Assembly (NCBI RefSeq): GCF_001466665.1
Contig: NZ_KQ758903.1
Coordinates: 1,609,684 to 1,673,683, forward strand
Direction of reading: 5' to 3'
Length of the DNA stretch: 64,000 bases
Source of the DNA: Dehalogenimonas alkenigignens
GTDB taxonomy: Bacteria; Chloroflexota; Dehalococcoidia; Dehalococcoidales; Dehalococcoidaceae
Positions 24,286-32,655 of the stretch are shown here, in pieces. The translations under genes and the position numbers were made by a program. Numbering within the stretch: the first letter of the stretch is position 1; each line of letters starts with the position of its first letter. The notes beneath the pieces were generated by a model, which saw only the letters and a list, made by a program, of their open reading frames with translations, did not search any database and was not told the origin of the DNA.

Positions 24286-24990
24286 ATGACGTACTTGAAC
24301 TGTATGGCGGATATGTGGCTATTTGAATCTCTGGAAGAGCGAGAAAAGGGAGAAATCCGTAAACTTTTTCGACGGCCAGAATATCTTAAGGACGAATACC
24401 TGGTGACTAAAGGCAGGGTGAAACTGATAAAGACCTCGGAGTATGGTAAGGAAATTGTCCTTGGGTATTTGACCGCCAATCAATTGTTTGGGGAAGAAGT
24501 TCTCTTCGATGATTCGTTACGCACCTTTGGTGCCGTTGCCGAGGAGGACTCTCGGCTATGTTCCTGTTATAAGAGTGATTTTGAGGGATTCCTTACGCAG
24601 AATAGCCAACTATCGCTAAAAGTGATTAAAACCCTGGGAGACAAGATTAGGCGGATAACCGAGCAACTGGCCGACGTCGCTATTTATGACACCCGCTCCA
24701 GCCTTTGTCGCACATTAGCTCGGCTTGCCACGGAACACGGCCAGGAAACCCTAGATGGGATGAAACTGAACTTCAGGTTGACTCATGATGATCTTGGCGC
24801 CTTGGTTGGGGCCTCCCGGGTCATGGTTACAAACGTTATGAAGTCACTTAAACTTGCCGGCATTGTGAAGGACGATTTCGATCACAAGTTGGTGGTAAGT
24901 AAATGGTTTTTAAGTGAACCTTTGTCAAAAGAAACCCTCCCTATTAAGGGTCACACTGCGAGCTGCGATTGTTTCCAGAGGACTCAATAA
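24286..24990 (+). CDS. CRP/FNR-family transcriptional regulator with shortened sensor domain
   Basis: 234 residues. The N-terminal beta-roll sensor (YLVTKGRVKLIKTSEYGKEIVLGYL, then FGEEVLFDD) is followed by a long dimerisation helix and a winged helix (RLTHDDLGALVGASRVMVTNVM, the DNA-recognition segment). The beginning of the beta-roll runs directly from PEYLKDEYLV to TKGR, about ten residues shorter than usual, so the effector pocket may be altered. The C-terminal tail contains CDCF. GGAGGAATAG precedes the ATG. Divergent from the membrane-flavin pair, it may regulate that pair or the dehalogenase genes. Confidence 0.88.
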   Translation: MTYLNCMADMWLFESLEEREKGEIRKLFRRPEYLKDEYLVTKGRVKLIKTSEYGKEIVLGYLTANQLFGEEVLFDDSLRTFGAVAEEDSRLCSCYKSDFEGFLTQNSQLSLKVIKTLGDKIRRITEQLADVAIYDTRSSLCRTLARLATEHGQETLDGMKLNFRLTHDDLGALVGASRVMVTNVMKSLKLAGIVKDDFDHKLVVSKWFLSEPLSKETLPIKGHTASCDCFQRTQ

Positions 24991-25014
24991 TTGGATGCTT
25001 TTGCATTAAAGGAA

Positions 25015-25035
25015 TTTCAGGCGGAGTTAGACTCC
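25015..25035 (+). repeat. ssrA-attachment-like repeat
   Basis: TTTCAGG, three bases and AGTTAGACTCC follow the same pattern and spacing as the sites at 19191 and 19295. The segment from here to about 25140 is a diverged direct repeat of 19193-19318, including TAACAACA, CTCGGTC and CCAGGA blocks in the same order. Confidence 0.5.
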
Positions 25036-25113
25036 TAGAGGACTATGCATTAACAACAAACCGAAGGTTGTAGACTCTCGGTCCGTTTCATTAACAGCCA
25101 ACCCAGGACCTCC

Positions 25114-25152
25114 CGTGTTTCCGGTATAGTCCGACTCTCCTCCGTCTCCCCC
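25114..25152 (+). repeat. Right attachment site (attR-like) of the island
   Basis: Bases 25128-25152 match the ssrA 3' end (2396-2420) at 22 of 25 positions, and 25114-25139 match the inner site at 19191. It therefore marks the outer right boundary of the composite island. Downstream DNA is no longer bounded by such repeats. Confidence 0.75.
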
Positions 25153-25235
25153 TCCGATTGCACATTCCGTCATTTTGTGTCTTCGGCTTTTTGTCGCTTG
25201 ATTGCGCATACTCAGGGGGCATAAAATCCAGATGA

Positions 25236-25847
25236 ATGGAAACGGTGGATGGGAATACTGCGATGGAGAATCAAGAACGCACTTTCATTGAACCAACCTT
25301 AAAGAAGTTTTTCAGAGCATTCCAAGTCGTTTCTCCCTTGAACCTCGTCACATGGTTGGTCCGCCGTTTTAAGATAATTTGGTCTCCAACACGCCTTGTC
25401 GTTGAGGTCTACGTAACTTTTTGGTTGGTTTGTCTCCTGGTATTGGCTTGGGCTATAGGGATTGCCGGTTCTCTTCCGGCCTTATTACTACTAGTAATCA
25501 TCTGGCGTTTATTAGATATCTCACAAGCTTGGTTCCACACATTCCTAAAACACAGGGTGAAAGCCTTATCGCCTGTTCGAAGCTTAGCACTTGCAACAAT
25601 GAATTACTTCGAATTGTTTATTATATTCGGGATTTTGGCCTATCAATTTAGAACCGATAATTTTTATCCTTCATTCGTCACAATTACTGAAAGCCTCAGA
25701 TATAGCATCGGGGTGATCACTGCGATGGGATCAAAGTTTGACCCAGCCTCGGTTTTGGGGGGATTGTTGTATTACGGTGAAATAGCTTTCGGATTGGGGT
25801 TTCTTGTAGTAATCGTTACCAGGATTCTTACCTTATTTAAGGAATGA
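25236..25847 (+). CDS. Membrane protein with a channel-like C-terminal region
   Basis: The 203-residue protein has four hydrophobic helices starting near residue 55 (FWLVCLLVLAWAIGIAG and LPALLLLVIIW first). The last 60 residues read SLRYSIGVITAMGSKFDP followed by a final helix, an order like the pore loop and inner helix of two-helix ion channels, although no standard selectivity filter is visible. Function unknown. It is the first gene beyond the right attachment site and stands alone on the plus strand. Confidence 0.6.
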   Translation: METVDGNTAMENQERTFIEPTLKKFFRAFQVVSPLNLVTWLVRRFKIIWSPTRLVVEVYVTFWLVCLLVLAWAIGIAGSLPALLLLVIIWRLLDISQAWFHTFLKHRVKALSPVRSLALATMNYFELFIIFGILAYQFRTDNFYPSFVTITESLRYSIGVITAMGSKFDPASVLGGLLYYGEIAFGLGFLVVIVTRILTLFKE

Positions 25848-26013
25848 TTTCCGATTGGCAGTTGTGCAATCGCTTGAGTTGCGACCTCTACCTTGACTAC
25901 TGAAACGGGTCCACAATTCAAGGTTTGATAGGGCCGAAATAAGATAGGATCAGGTCGTAAGACTTTAAATCGTTTGTCTAGAGTTGAGAACCTATTCTTA
26001 TACCAATTAGAAT

Positions 26014-26844
26014 ATGCTTGTGAAACCAATTGGTCCGATCTACACAACCCAACTTTTTCTACCACTTAGCAAAGAACTGCTTGGAGTCCTCAAGTCCCTA
26101 ACTCCAGAAGATTGGGTAAAACCGACCGTATGTTTGCCATGGACTGTGAAAGAAGTTGCCGCGCACCTGCTGGGCGGCAACTTCGGCCGACTCTGGAACC
26201 GAACCGAATCTTCTCCTGCTCCAATCTTGCTCTACGATGAATTGTTGGAACAAATAAATGAGGACAATGCTCTTTGGGTTAAAGCCTCAAGACGGATTAG
26301 TCCGCATATCATCATCGAATTGATTGAACTGACAGATCGTCTCCTCGCACGTCACTTTCAAAGCCTAGATCTACATGGATCGGCAGAAATCACGGTGGCA
26401 TGGGCAAGTGATCAAATCCCACCAAATTGGTTTGACATCGCGCGCGAATACACAGAGAAATGGTTGCATCAGCAACATATTCGCCAGGCTGTTGGCCGCC
26501 CTTTGATGATGGAATCGGTTTGGCTGGCTCCGGTGTTGGATACATTCATCCGTGGCTTGCTACGAACTTTTGGTAACACGGACGCCATTCTTGGCACGAG
26601 CATTGGAGTCCAAATCGTTGGGGAAGCTGGCGGAGAGTGGGCGCTGGTTAGAGGAGAATCGGGTTGGGAATTGTTTGTCGGACACCCATTACACCCGGTC
26701 AGCCAGGTGAAGATTGATCAGAGTGTGGCTTGGCGCTTATTTACAAGAAGCTTGGATCCGAATACCGCTCGGCATCAAGTGGAAATCCTCGGGAACAAAA
26801 CGCTTGGTTATAAGGTTCTTGAGACTGTGTCAATCATGGCATAG
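26014..26844 (+). CDS. DinB-like / maleylpyruvate isomerase N-terminal family protein
   Basis: The 276-residue protein begins with the four-helix metal-binding bundle pattern of the TIGR03083 group: LSKELLGVLKSLTPEDW, then PWTVKEVAAHLLGGNFGRL, where the histidine in VAAHLLG is the first metal ligand. EYTEKWLHQQHIRQAVG, with two more histidines, matches the later ligand helix. Relatives are thiol-dependent isomerases or transferases. The C-terminal 90 residues look like the companion lipid-carrier-like domain of this group. Reaction unknown. It stands alone between islands. Confidence 0.75.
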   Translation: MLVKPIGPIYTTQLFLPLSKELLGVLKSLTPEDWVKPTVCLPWTVKEVAAHLLGGNFGRLWNRTESSPAPILLYDELLEQINEDNALWVKASRRISPHIIIELIELTDRLLARHFQSLDLHGSAEITVAWASDQIPPNWFDIAREYTEKWLHQQHIRQAVGRPLMMESVWLAPVLDTFIRGLLRTFGNTDAILGTSIGVQIVGEAGGEWALVRGESGWELFVGHPLHPVSQVKIDQSVAWRLFTRSLDPNTARHQVEILGNKTLGYKVLETVSIMA

Positions 26845-27003
26845 AAGCACTAACTTCCAATCCCTGCACATCGACTTGCATCCTCATATTCCTTAGGTAA
26901 AATGAGCAGTAACACATTCTCTGCTTTTGTGACCAACTCAGTGTGTCATATTGTTCGCCCAATGCCGGTGGCCGCGTCAAAACTGGGCACCGGCGATAAA
27001 TGA

Positions 27004-27504
27004 TCATCCAACCTGGTTTTCAAACAGTGTCAGACTGGTTGTCTCGATGTCATTGAGACGTTTAGCCACTAACCTGGTCATCGTATCCAGTTGTTCGGCG
27101 CATCGCCGGTAATCCGCATCAGTACCGCCAAGGGGATCAGACACCTGGTCTTCTGAACCGATAAATTCGCCGATGGTGAATACCTTATAGGCTTCCTCCG
27201 GCGAGAATCGTTTGACCGAGTGAGCTCTGCCGATGTCGGTGGTGAGCACAAGATCAGCCGATTCCAGTAATCGGGGACTCAAGGCTCGGGATCTATGATT
27301 ATCCAGGCGAAGCGGGCGGCCAGAAGTGTCCTTGAATCTGGCAATCGCCTTGATCGATCCAGGACTGGCCGGATAGCCGTCCTCGGCGCCGGTTCCACAG
27401 GAAAAGACTTCATCCTGGCGTTCGCCCATGTTAGCTTTGTAGAGCGCCTCGGCCATCGGGCTGCGGCAGGTATTGCCATAGCAGACAAACAGAATCTTTT
27501 TCAT
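27004..27504 (-). CDS. Low-molecular-weight protein tyrosine phosphatase / arsenate reductase-like
   Basis: The 166-residue protein opens with MKKILFVCYGNTCRSPMAEA, containing the CX5R phosphate loop (Cys8 to Arg14) of the low-molecular-weight phosphatase fold. The aspartate in SDPLGGTDADY near residue 130 is the general acid. The fold is shared by tyrosine phosphatases and thioredoxin-linked arsenate reductases, and both are possible. GGAGGAG lies before the ATG. It is grouped with a tandem version of the same fold (28387-29745) and a thioredoxin-reductase-like protein. Confidence 0.9.
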   Translation of the reverse strand: MKKILFVCYGNTCRSPMAEALYKANMGERQDEVFSCGTGAEDGYPASPGSIKAIARFKDTSGRPLRLDNHRSRALSPRLLESADLVLTTDIGRAHSVKRFSPEEAYKVFTIGEFIGSEDQVSDPLGGTDADYRRCAEQLDTMTRLVAKRLNDIETTSLTLFENQVG

Positions 27505-27533
27505 TTCAACTCCTCCTTCTCCATCGATGTTGG

Positions 27534-28007
27534 TTACTCACCGGTTTCCCCACCGGCCCAAACGAAGAATTCTGCAAGGATAGCCCCGAGCTGCAACCCC
27601 GTTACCGTAACCTCCCATGATTTATCCTCATTCGGGTTCCATTCAACGTCGGGTGATTGCTGGACGCCCAGTTCAACGAAAAGTTCGTGAATCGTCTCGG
27701 ATTGGTAAAAGAATTGGAATGGATTTTGCCATCTTTCCCTGAGCCAGGCATGTTCTAGTTCCAAAGTGTCAAGTCTAGTTTCACAGAATAATCCCCAGAG
27801 TCCCCGAAACTTTACTTCGTGGTCGCCAAACCAATTCCGAAGCTGAACGTACGAATCGTTCTCAGTAGGACTCGGTAGACGGCGCTCCGAGGCTGGTTTA
27901 TCGGTGCGTAGAATGTTGATGAAAAGGTCCACCATGTGGCACCAATGCTCAGCCCATTCGCCGACAAAATCCGCATTGTTGACCTCAGTTCCATTTGCGT
28001 TTGTCAT
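27534..28007 (-). CDS. Hypothetical acidic protein in the phosphatase cluster
   Basis: I chose the ATG at 28007 (MTNANGTEVN), which has GAGGAACC upstream; the longer frame reaches into the next gene and has an unnatural, basic extension. The 157-residue protein is acidic and rich in Trp (WAEHWCHMVDLF, NWFGDHEVKFRGLWGLF). The C-terminal part reads SWEVTVTGLQLGAILAEFF. I recognise no family. It lies between two genes of the phosphatase/FTR-like group and is probably co-transcribed with them. Confidence 0.65.
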   Translation of the reverse strand: MTNANGTEVNNADFVGEWAEHWCHMVDLFINILRTDKPASERRLPSPTENDSYVQLRNWFGDHEVKFRGLWGLFCETRLDTLELEHAWLRERWQNPFQFFYQSETIHELFVELGVQQSPDVEWNPNEDKSWEVTVTGLQLGAILAEFFVWAGGETGE

Positions 28008-28068
28008 TCTCGGTTCCTCCTCGGACGAATGCGAGCTTGATCGTCGACCGGGTAGAGTAACCCATCGT

Positions 28069-28332
28069 TTACCGGCCGTATTTCTCTTTAAGGTATACCC
28101 CGTAGTCTTTCCAGAAAAGCCCGCACAAGCAGTGGCCTTTGCTTTCAACTTCCTCTATCGACTGGGGACACGGGCACGCGGGACGCATTTTATCGCACGG
28201 GCAGTGCCCGAACCGTTTCACGCCATTGAGGTAATACTCATACCCCATCGCGTGAATGATGAAACCGTGTTCGTGGGCGAATTTGATGATCGGGATTGCC
28301 TCGGCGTTTTTCACTTTTAGAGCGCTAGCCAC
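28069..28332 (-). CDS. Ferredoxin:thioredoxin reductase catalytic-subunit-like protein
   Basis: The 87-residue protein shows the cysteine pattern of FTR catalytic subunits: GHCPCDKMRPACPCPQSIEE followed by GHCLCGLF. In plants and archaea this pattern holds a 4Fe-4S cluster beside a redox disulfide that passes electrons from ferredoxin to thioredoxin. All six cysteines are visible. Encoded among low-molecular-weight phosphatase-fold proteins, it could supply reducing power to an arsenate-reductase-like partner, which is inference from context. No variable FTR subunit is nearby, as is usual in prokaryotes. Confidence 0.82.
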   Translation of the reverse strand: MASALKVKNAEAIPIIKFAHEHGFIIHAMGYEYYLNGVKRFGHCPCDKMRPACPCPQSIEEVESKGHCLCGLFWKDYGVYLKEKYGR

Positions 28333-28386
28333 GTTGCCCTCCGAGACGAAACGGATTTGGTTCCAACTGATAGGCTTAACCGGCGA

Positions 28387-29745
28387 TCACAGGTGGTCGT
28401 GAGCGTATCTGACAAGTCCCTTGATGTATTCGTATAATTCTTCCGGGGTGTCTTTGCTGACTTCCACTATTTTGTCCCCAGATTTATTCTCTTGAACCAG
28501 ATGCCGCGGATCGGCGTCACCGTACTCGCCCTTTCTCAGGATAATTTTAGATACCGTTTTTCCCCTCGGGATCCCAACCAAGACCGGGCTCCCTTCCGCC
28601 CCCAGGCGCTTGGAAGACATATTAAGATACCGTGTGCCGTCCTTGATAAGACTGGTTTCAAAGTTGTTCTTCACCCAGGCTGCCAGATTTTTCATCCGCT
28701 CATTCTGGACACCGTCGTCCCACGAACCAGCCTTGATCTTCTTCGCCGCGATCCTCGGGCTCATTCTTTCACCATGCACTTTCATTGCGCCTTCTCCTTT
28801 CCCGTTGAAAATGGCTTCCGGGTGATTAAGCCTGAACGCCAGCATCTCAGACGTGTACTCAAGCACTCCGGCCATGTTTCGGTACCAGCCAATGGATTTA
28901 CCGATCGGGTCCTTGAAATCGAGGGACGGGTTGCCCATGAACTCACCGAGCGAAAATACCCGGCAATCGTTTTCAATGGGGAAACCGGCTTTAATCGATT
29001 CGGCGATAGACCTTTCGAGGGCGAGGATCAGATCGAAATCATGAAGATCGCCAATGGTGAGCGGCACCGATCGGTGATTCTTGAGGTTGACACCCTGTTC
29101 TGCCACAACCTGGACTGCTTCGGGGCTGGGCGGCCACCCTTTCGCGGTCGAAATGCCCCTTGAAGCAACGACATCCTTACGGCCGGCAAAGCGGGAGTAA
29201 TGAGCATACAAAGCCGCAGCCATGGGACTCCGGCGGGTGTTTCCAAGGCAGACGAAGAGAATCTTCTGGGGAGTGTCAGGGGTTTTGGGATCATAAGCTG
29301 GCGCCAGCCAGCAAAGGCGCATCCATGCTTCAAGCAGCACGGCGGTAGCGGAATGCGCTCTGAAACGGTTTTCCCCATGGCTTTCATCTCCGGTCGGGTC
29401 AGCAACGTCCCAGAAAAGAAGTCTGGATTTGATATTGGGGAACCACTTAAGGAGATCGTCCCGGCTCTCAGGGTCCAGGACAATGACCTTATCCGCCCAA
29501 TCGACGAGGTTTCGAGACACCTGTTTAGAATGGTGGGCTTGCACCCAGGAGGCGATATTGTCGTAAACCGAAAGCGCATCCGCCGCGTCATATGTCATTG
29601 GAGCGCCTTCGCCGTAATAGGCAGCCTTGGTACCGCACGATTTGGCTTCGTGCTCCAGCTTGTTTTCTCTGGCGAACTTCTTGAATAGCACCTCGGCCAT
29701 GGCGCTGCGGCATTGATTGGCCCTGCAAACGAACAGATAATTCAT
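28387..29745 (-). CDS. Tandem low-molecular-weight phosphatase-domain protein with unknown C-terminus
   Basis: The 452-residue protein carries two phosphatase-fold units. The first has CRANQCRS (Cys7 to Arg13, residues 1-150) and the second has CLGNTRRSPMAAALYA from about residue 170. Both CX5R loops are intact. The second domain also has FKDPIGKSIGWY, a likely general-acid loop. Residues 320-452 form a further basic region with no recognised domain. A fused duplicate is unusual; one domain may regulate the other. GGAGG precedes the ATG at 29745. It heads the minus-strand phosphatase/FTR cluster. Confidence 0.82.
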   Translation of the reverse strand: MNYLFVCRANQCRSAMAEVLFKKFARENKLEHEAKSCGTKAAYYGEGAPMTYDAADALSVYDNIASWVQAHHSKQVSRNLVDWADKVIVLDPESRDDLLKWFPNIKSRLLFWDVADPTGDESHGENRFRAHSATAVLLEAWMRLCWLAPAYDPKTPDTPQKILFVCLGNTRRSPMAAALYAHYSRFAGRKDVVASRGISTAKGWPPSPEAVQVVAEQGVNLKNHRSVPLTIGDLHDFDLILALERSIAESIKAGFPIENDCRVFSLGEFMGNPSLDFKDPIGKSIGWYRNMAGVLEYTSEMLAFRLNHPEAIFNGKGEGAMKVHGERMSPRIAAKKIKAGSWDDGVQNERMKNLAAWVKNNFETSLIKDGTRYLNMSSKRLGAEGSPVLVGIPRGKTVSKIILRKGEYGDADPRHLVQENKSGDKIVEVSKDTPEELYEYIKGLVRYAHDHL

Positions 29746-29920
29746 GAAACCTCCTTTTTCTTTTGTGTTGGCTGCTTCAAAACCTCCTGTTGAAGAAAAT
29801 TTGGGCCGGGCAAGATTCTAAAATTAATGTCCTAAATTTGTCAATTAATGTCAGTTCCGAACCTAGTAGTGCCAGCCACACCTAGACTAGTTAGTATCTT
29901 GGCAACGTAGGAGTTCGGAA

Positions 29921-30118
29921 ATGCCGCGAGAGAAAGTCGATAAGAGCGACAAGGACATGGAGAGGGTATACCTGACCTTTTCCGAAGCCCAGCGATGTCT
30001 TGGCGTGTCTCATGACACGATGTACAAGCTCATCAAGCAAGGACTGCCTTCCCACAAGCTGGGACGGCGCCGGGTGTTCCTTAAAGAAGAGCTAGTTCAA
30101 TGGATCAAGGAACATTAG
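29921..30118 (+). CDS. Excisionase-type helix-turn-helix protein
   Basis: The 65-residue protein has the MerR/excisionase-like winged helix TFSEAQRCLGVSHDTMYKLI followed by LPSHKLGRRRVFLKEELVQWI, which is the typical excisionase-family DNA-binding layout. Such proteins bend DNA during excision of mobile elements or act as small repressors. No integrase is adjacent, so it may be a remnant of another element between 29.8 and 30.3 kb. Its last codons overlap the start of the following small frame. Confidence 0.8.
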   Translation: MPREKVDKSDKDMERVYLTFSEAQRCLGVSHDTMYKLIKQGLPSHKLGRRRVFLKEELVQWIKEH

Positions 30119-30297
30119 CGCTTGGACAGATGTCCCAGCCTACTGGACACCTGTCCGCGCACCGAGACAGGGTTTGGACGGCAGCGGTATACGACCCAAC
30201 CTTGGGATGGGTTTTCGATGACGAAGGGGATGACGAACCAGAGGACATCCCGCCAGGAATGCCCGTCTATCTTATGACCGGTAATAGACTAGATTAA
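30100..30297 (+). CDS. Small acidic hypothetical protein after the excisionase-like gene
   Basis: A 65-residue frame overlapping the excisionase-like gene by 19 bases. The second half is strongly acidic (FDDEGDDEPEDIPPG). It could be a translated partner but has no recognised domain, so it is listed with low confidence. The 434 bases that follow (30298-30731) hold no gene I can support, only AT-rich DNA upstream of the kinase gene. Confidence 0.4.
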   Translation: MDQGTLALGQMSQPTGHLSAHRDRVWTAAVYDPTLGWVFDDEGDDEPEDIPPGMPVYLMTGNRLD

Positions 30298-30731
30298 ACC
30301 AACCGCGTAGAATGTTCCGGGGCGAGGCTGAAAACCAGACTCACGGTTCTGTGTATTGACTGCGAGCGCCCACCATTGTGTTCAGTAGATAGAATTCTAT
30401 CCTCTTCTCCTAACCTTGGACGTAAAAACACGGTGCATCTCAAAACCCTCTTTTGCCAGCCACCTTTATTCTTCACATACTGTTTAATGTAAGAATTCTG
30501 TAAATTTCGATATACCGACGGATTCTGCCGAATGCGTTAATACTAATGATAAGGCTCTAGCATTGTTATTGAGAGTTTGTAGCCTTGATTAGTGTATTTA
30601 TTACACTCTCACCTGTCTACAATTCCGTTGATTTCCCCAGAATGGCACATTATAATAGTTAACGTTCAGCAACTCTATCATAATCTTTTAAAACTCTTGT
30701 CTTAACTTCAGCCGCTAGTTGAGTTGGTGCC

Positions 30732-31829
30732 ATGGAGGGGAGTGAGGATTTGGTCCGCGAATACACCCGAACTGAATCTCTAGGCGGTGTTTTGGGTACC
30801 GGACTAAACCCTATTGATGGACTGGGCATATACGAAGAAAATCCTAATCCTGTAATCCGGGCTTCCAAGGATGGGGTTATCCTTTATTCCAATCCGGGAA
30901 GCCTCGAATTGTGCCGAAAGTGGGATTGCGCTTTCGGAGGACTAGTGCCCAAACCTTATAAACGTCTCATCGAAGACGCGATTCAGACGATGTCCACTCG
31001 ATGGTCCCACGAGAAGGTTGACAATATTACCTATAGACTGCAAATTGTCCCGGTCCCTGGCCATGATTATGTTAATATTTTCGGATTTGCCACAGAAAGC
31101 CCCGATGTATCAGACGGAAACCGGCGGCAACGCCAGTCAAACCTCACTCGAGCCGCCGTCCATGAGTTAAAAAATCCCCTGACTCCGATTCTGGCGGCGA
31201 GCGAGATGCTGGTCAACCGTCTACCCGATGGGACTCCGGCCCGACTCGCAAAACAGATCAACCTCGGAGCCATAGAGTTGAATTCGCGGATCGGTGAGTT
31301 GTTCGAGTTGATACGCGGCGAAATGGGAACGCTGGTACTTGATTACCAGCAGGTAGAACTCAGCGAATTATGCCAGCAGGTAGTTGACTCTCTTCAGCCC
31401 GAGGCTGCAGACAAGGGAATAAACCTCCACGTCGAGTCGACGGACCGCAGTTATGAGGTGACCGGCGACCGGCGACGGCTGCGTGAAAGCATGGGACATC
31501 TTGTGAAATGCGCTATCAAACGAAGCAGCCTTGGAGCGGAGGTTAGGTTGACGCTTGGATTGTTAAACCAGGCAATGATAGTTCGTATTATCACTACCTG
31601 CCTTAACTTTCCTGACCGACTATCTGCGGTTATCTCAGCGCCTTATTCCGTATTGACGCTGGATCGGGATCATTTCAGTACTCTCGGGTTGGAATTAACC
31701 CTGTCCAAACTGCTTATCGAATTACATGGCGGCGATGTGAAGGTTACTGATAATTCCAGAGGCTGCTGCTTTGAGATCACTCTTCCAGTTGAGCCAGCTA
31801 TATCCGCCAACTCGGAGCTTCAAACTTGA
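30732..31829 (+). CDS. PAS-type histidine kinase with degenerate ATP-binding domain
   Basis: 365 residues without membrane helices. A PAS-like domain occupies residues 30-130 (YEENPNPVIRASKDGVILYSN). The dimerisation helix keeps the phospho-acceptor His144 in AVHELKNPLTPILAASEML, closely resembling the kinase at 16343. In the ATPase domain the N-box reads HLVKCAIKRS with Cys260 in place of the essential asparagine, and the DxGxG segment is replaced by IITTCLNFPD. It is therefore unlikely to bind ATP normally and may be a phosphatase, a phosphotransfer scaffold or a decaying kinase. Its stop overlaps the response regulator start. Confidence 0.85.
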   Translation: MEGSEDLVREYTRTESLGGVLGTGLNPIDGLGIYEENPNPVIRASKDGVILYSNPGSLELCRKWDCAFGGLVPKPYKRLIEDAIQTMSTRWSHEKVDNITYRLQIVPVPGHDYVNIFGFATESPDVSDGNRRQRQSNLTRAAVHELKNPLTPILAASEMLVNRLPDGTPARLAKQINLGAIELNSRIGELFELIRGEMGTLVLDYQQVELSELCQQVVDSLQPEAADKGINLHVESTDRSYEVTGDRRRLRESMGHLVKCAIKRSSLGAEVRLTLGLLNQAMIVRIITTCLNFPDRLSAVISAPYSVLTLDRDHFSTLGLELTLSKLLIELHGGDVKVTDNSRGCCFEITLPVEPAISANSELQT

Positions 31830-32500
31830 AAATACTGATAATCGAAGATGACCCAAATGTGCTTGAACTAGTAGAGCTTACCTTCGAACTCGGCTGGCCT
31901 GACATCAAACTCATTAAAGCGGTAACCGGGGAACAAGGTATGAATGCGCTTGAGAGCGAACCCCCGGATGCGGTCATTTTGGATATTGGTTTGCCCGATA
32001 CCAATGGTTTTGAAATTGTTAAAGCCATAAGGCTGTTCTCTGACGTTCCCATTCTCATGTTGACAGTCCGAGTCGACGAACGCGACGTCGTGAAGGCTCT
32101 GACGCTTGGGGCTGATGACTATCTGACCAAGCCATTCCGGCAGATGGAACTTCTGGCAAGGATCAAGGCGATAACCCGTCGAAGCCACCAGGGGGATCAG
32201 GACCTTAAAGTCAGCCATGGACTGTGGCGTTTCGGGAAGACATTAACTGAACTATATCACGGCCAGCAGGTGTTCCATCTGACCCCTATACAGGGACAGA
32301 TAATGCAGACCCTGATAAAACAAGCCGGCCAGTTTGTCAGCGCTGAAACATTGGCGGTAAAAATCTGGGGCGAACACCACGCCGCTACCGCAGACGATCT
32401 CAGAGTCCATATTCATCACATTCGAAAAAAGCTTGATCCAAGCGACTCAAAATTGATCGTCAACAAGCCCGGTCAGGGTTATATGTTTTCGCCTGATTAA
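31826..32500 (+). CDS. OmpR/PhoB-family response regulator
   Basis: 224 residues starting at a TTG that overlaps the kinase stop. The receiver domain has IIEDDP, the phospho-acceptor in AVILDIGLPDTNG, and LTKPFRQME. The C-terminal winged helix ends DDLRVHIHHIRKKLDPSDS and PGQGYMF. It is the paralogue of the regulator at 18111 (KPFRQMELIARIK is shared almost exactly). Four TTAAC repeats at 10-11 bp spacing lie 156 bases downstream of its stop and are a likely binding site ahead of the radical-SAM locus. Confidence 0.92.
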   Translation: MKILIIEDDPNVLELVELTFELGWPDIKLIKAVTGEQGMNALESEPPDAVILDIGLPDTNGFEIVKAIRLFSDVPILMLTVRVDERDVVKALTLGADDYLTKPFRQMELLARIKAITRRSHQGDQDLKVSHGLWRFGKTLTELYHGQQVFHLTPIQGQIMQTLIKQAGQFVSAETLAVKIWGEHHAATADDLRVHIHHIRKKLDPSDSKLIVNKPGQGYMFSPD

Positions 32501-32655
32501 ATAGGTCCTTGAAATCCACACCAGGTTATTTCGGACCGCGACCATAGTATAATTATTTCTTAATATGGTACTAGTACCTATTGTACTTTAGTACAACATC
32601 TGCCTAAGCATTTATACTGATTTTTTGTTTGTTTTAGCTTTGGTCTGCCATCGTG

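Noticed and set aside
27534-28148. 204-residue version of the acidic protein starting at 28148
   Set aside because: The extra N-terminal part overlaps the FTR-like gene and is basic and repetitive; a good ribosome-binding site supports the later start at 28007.
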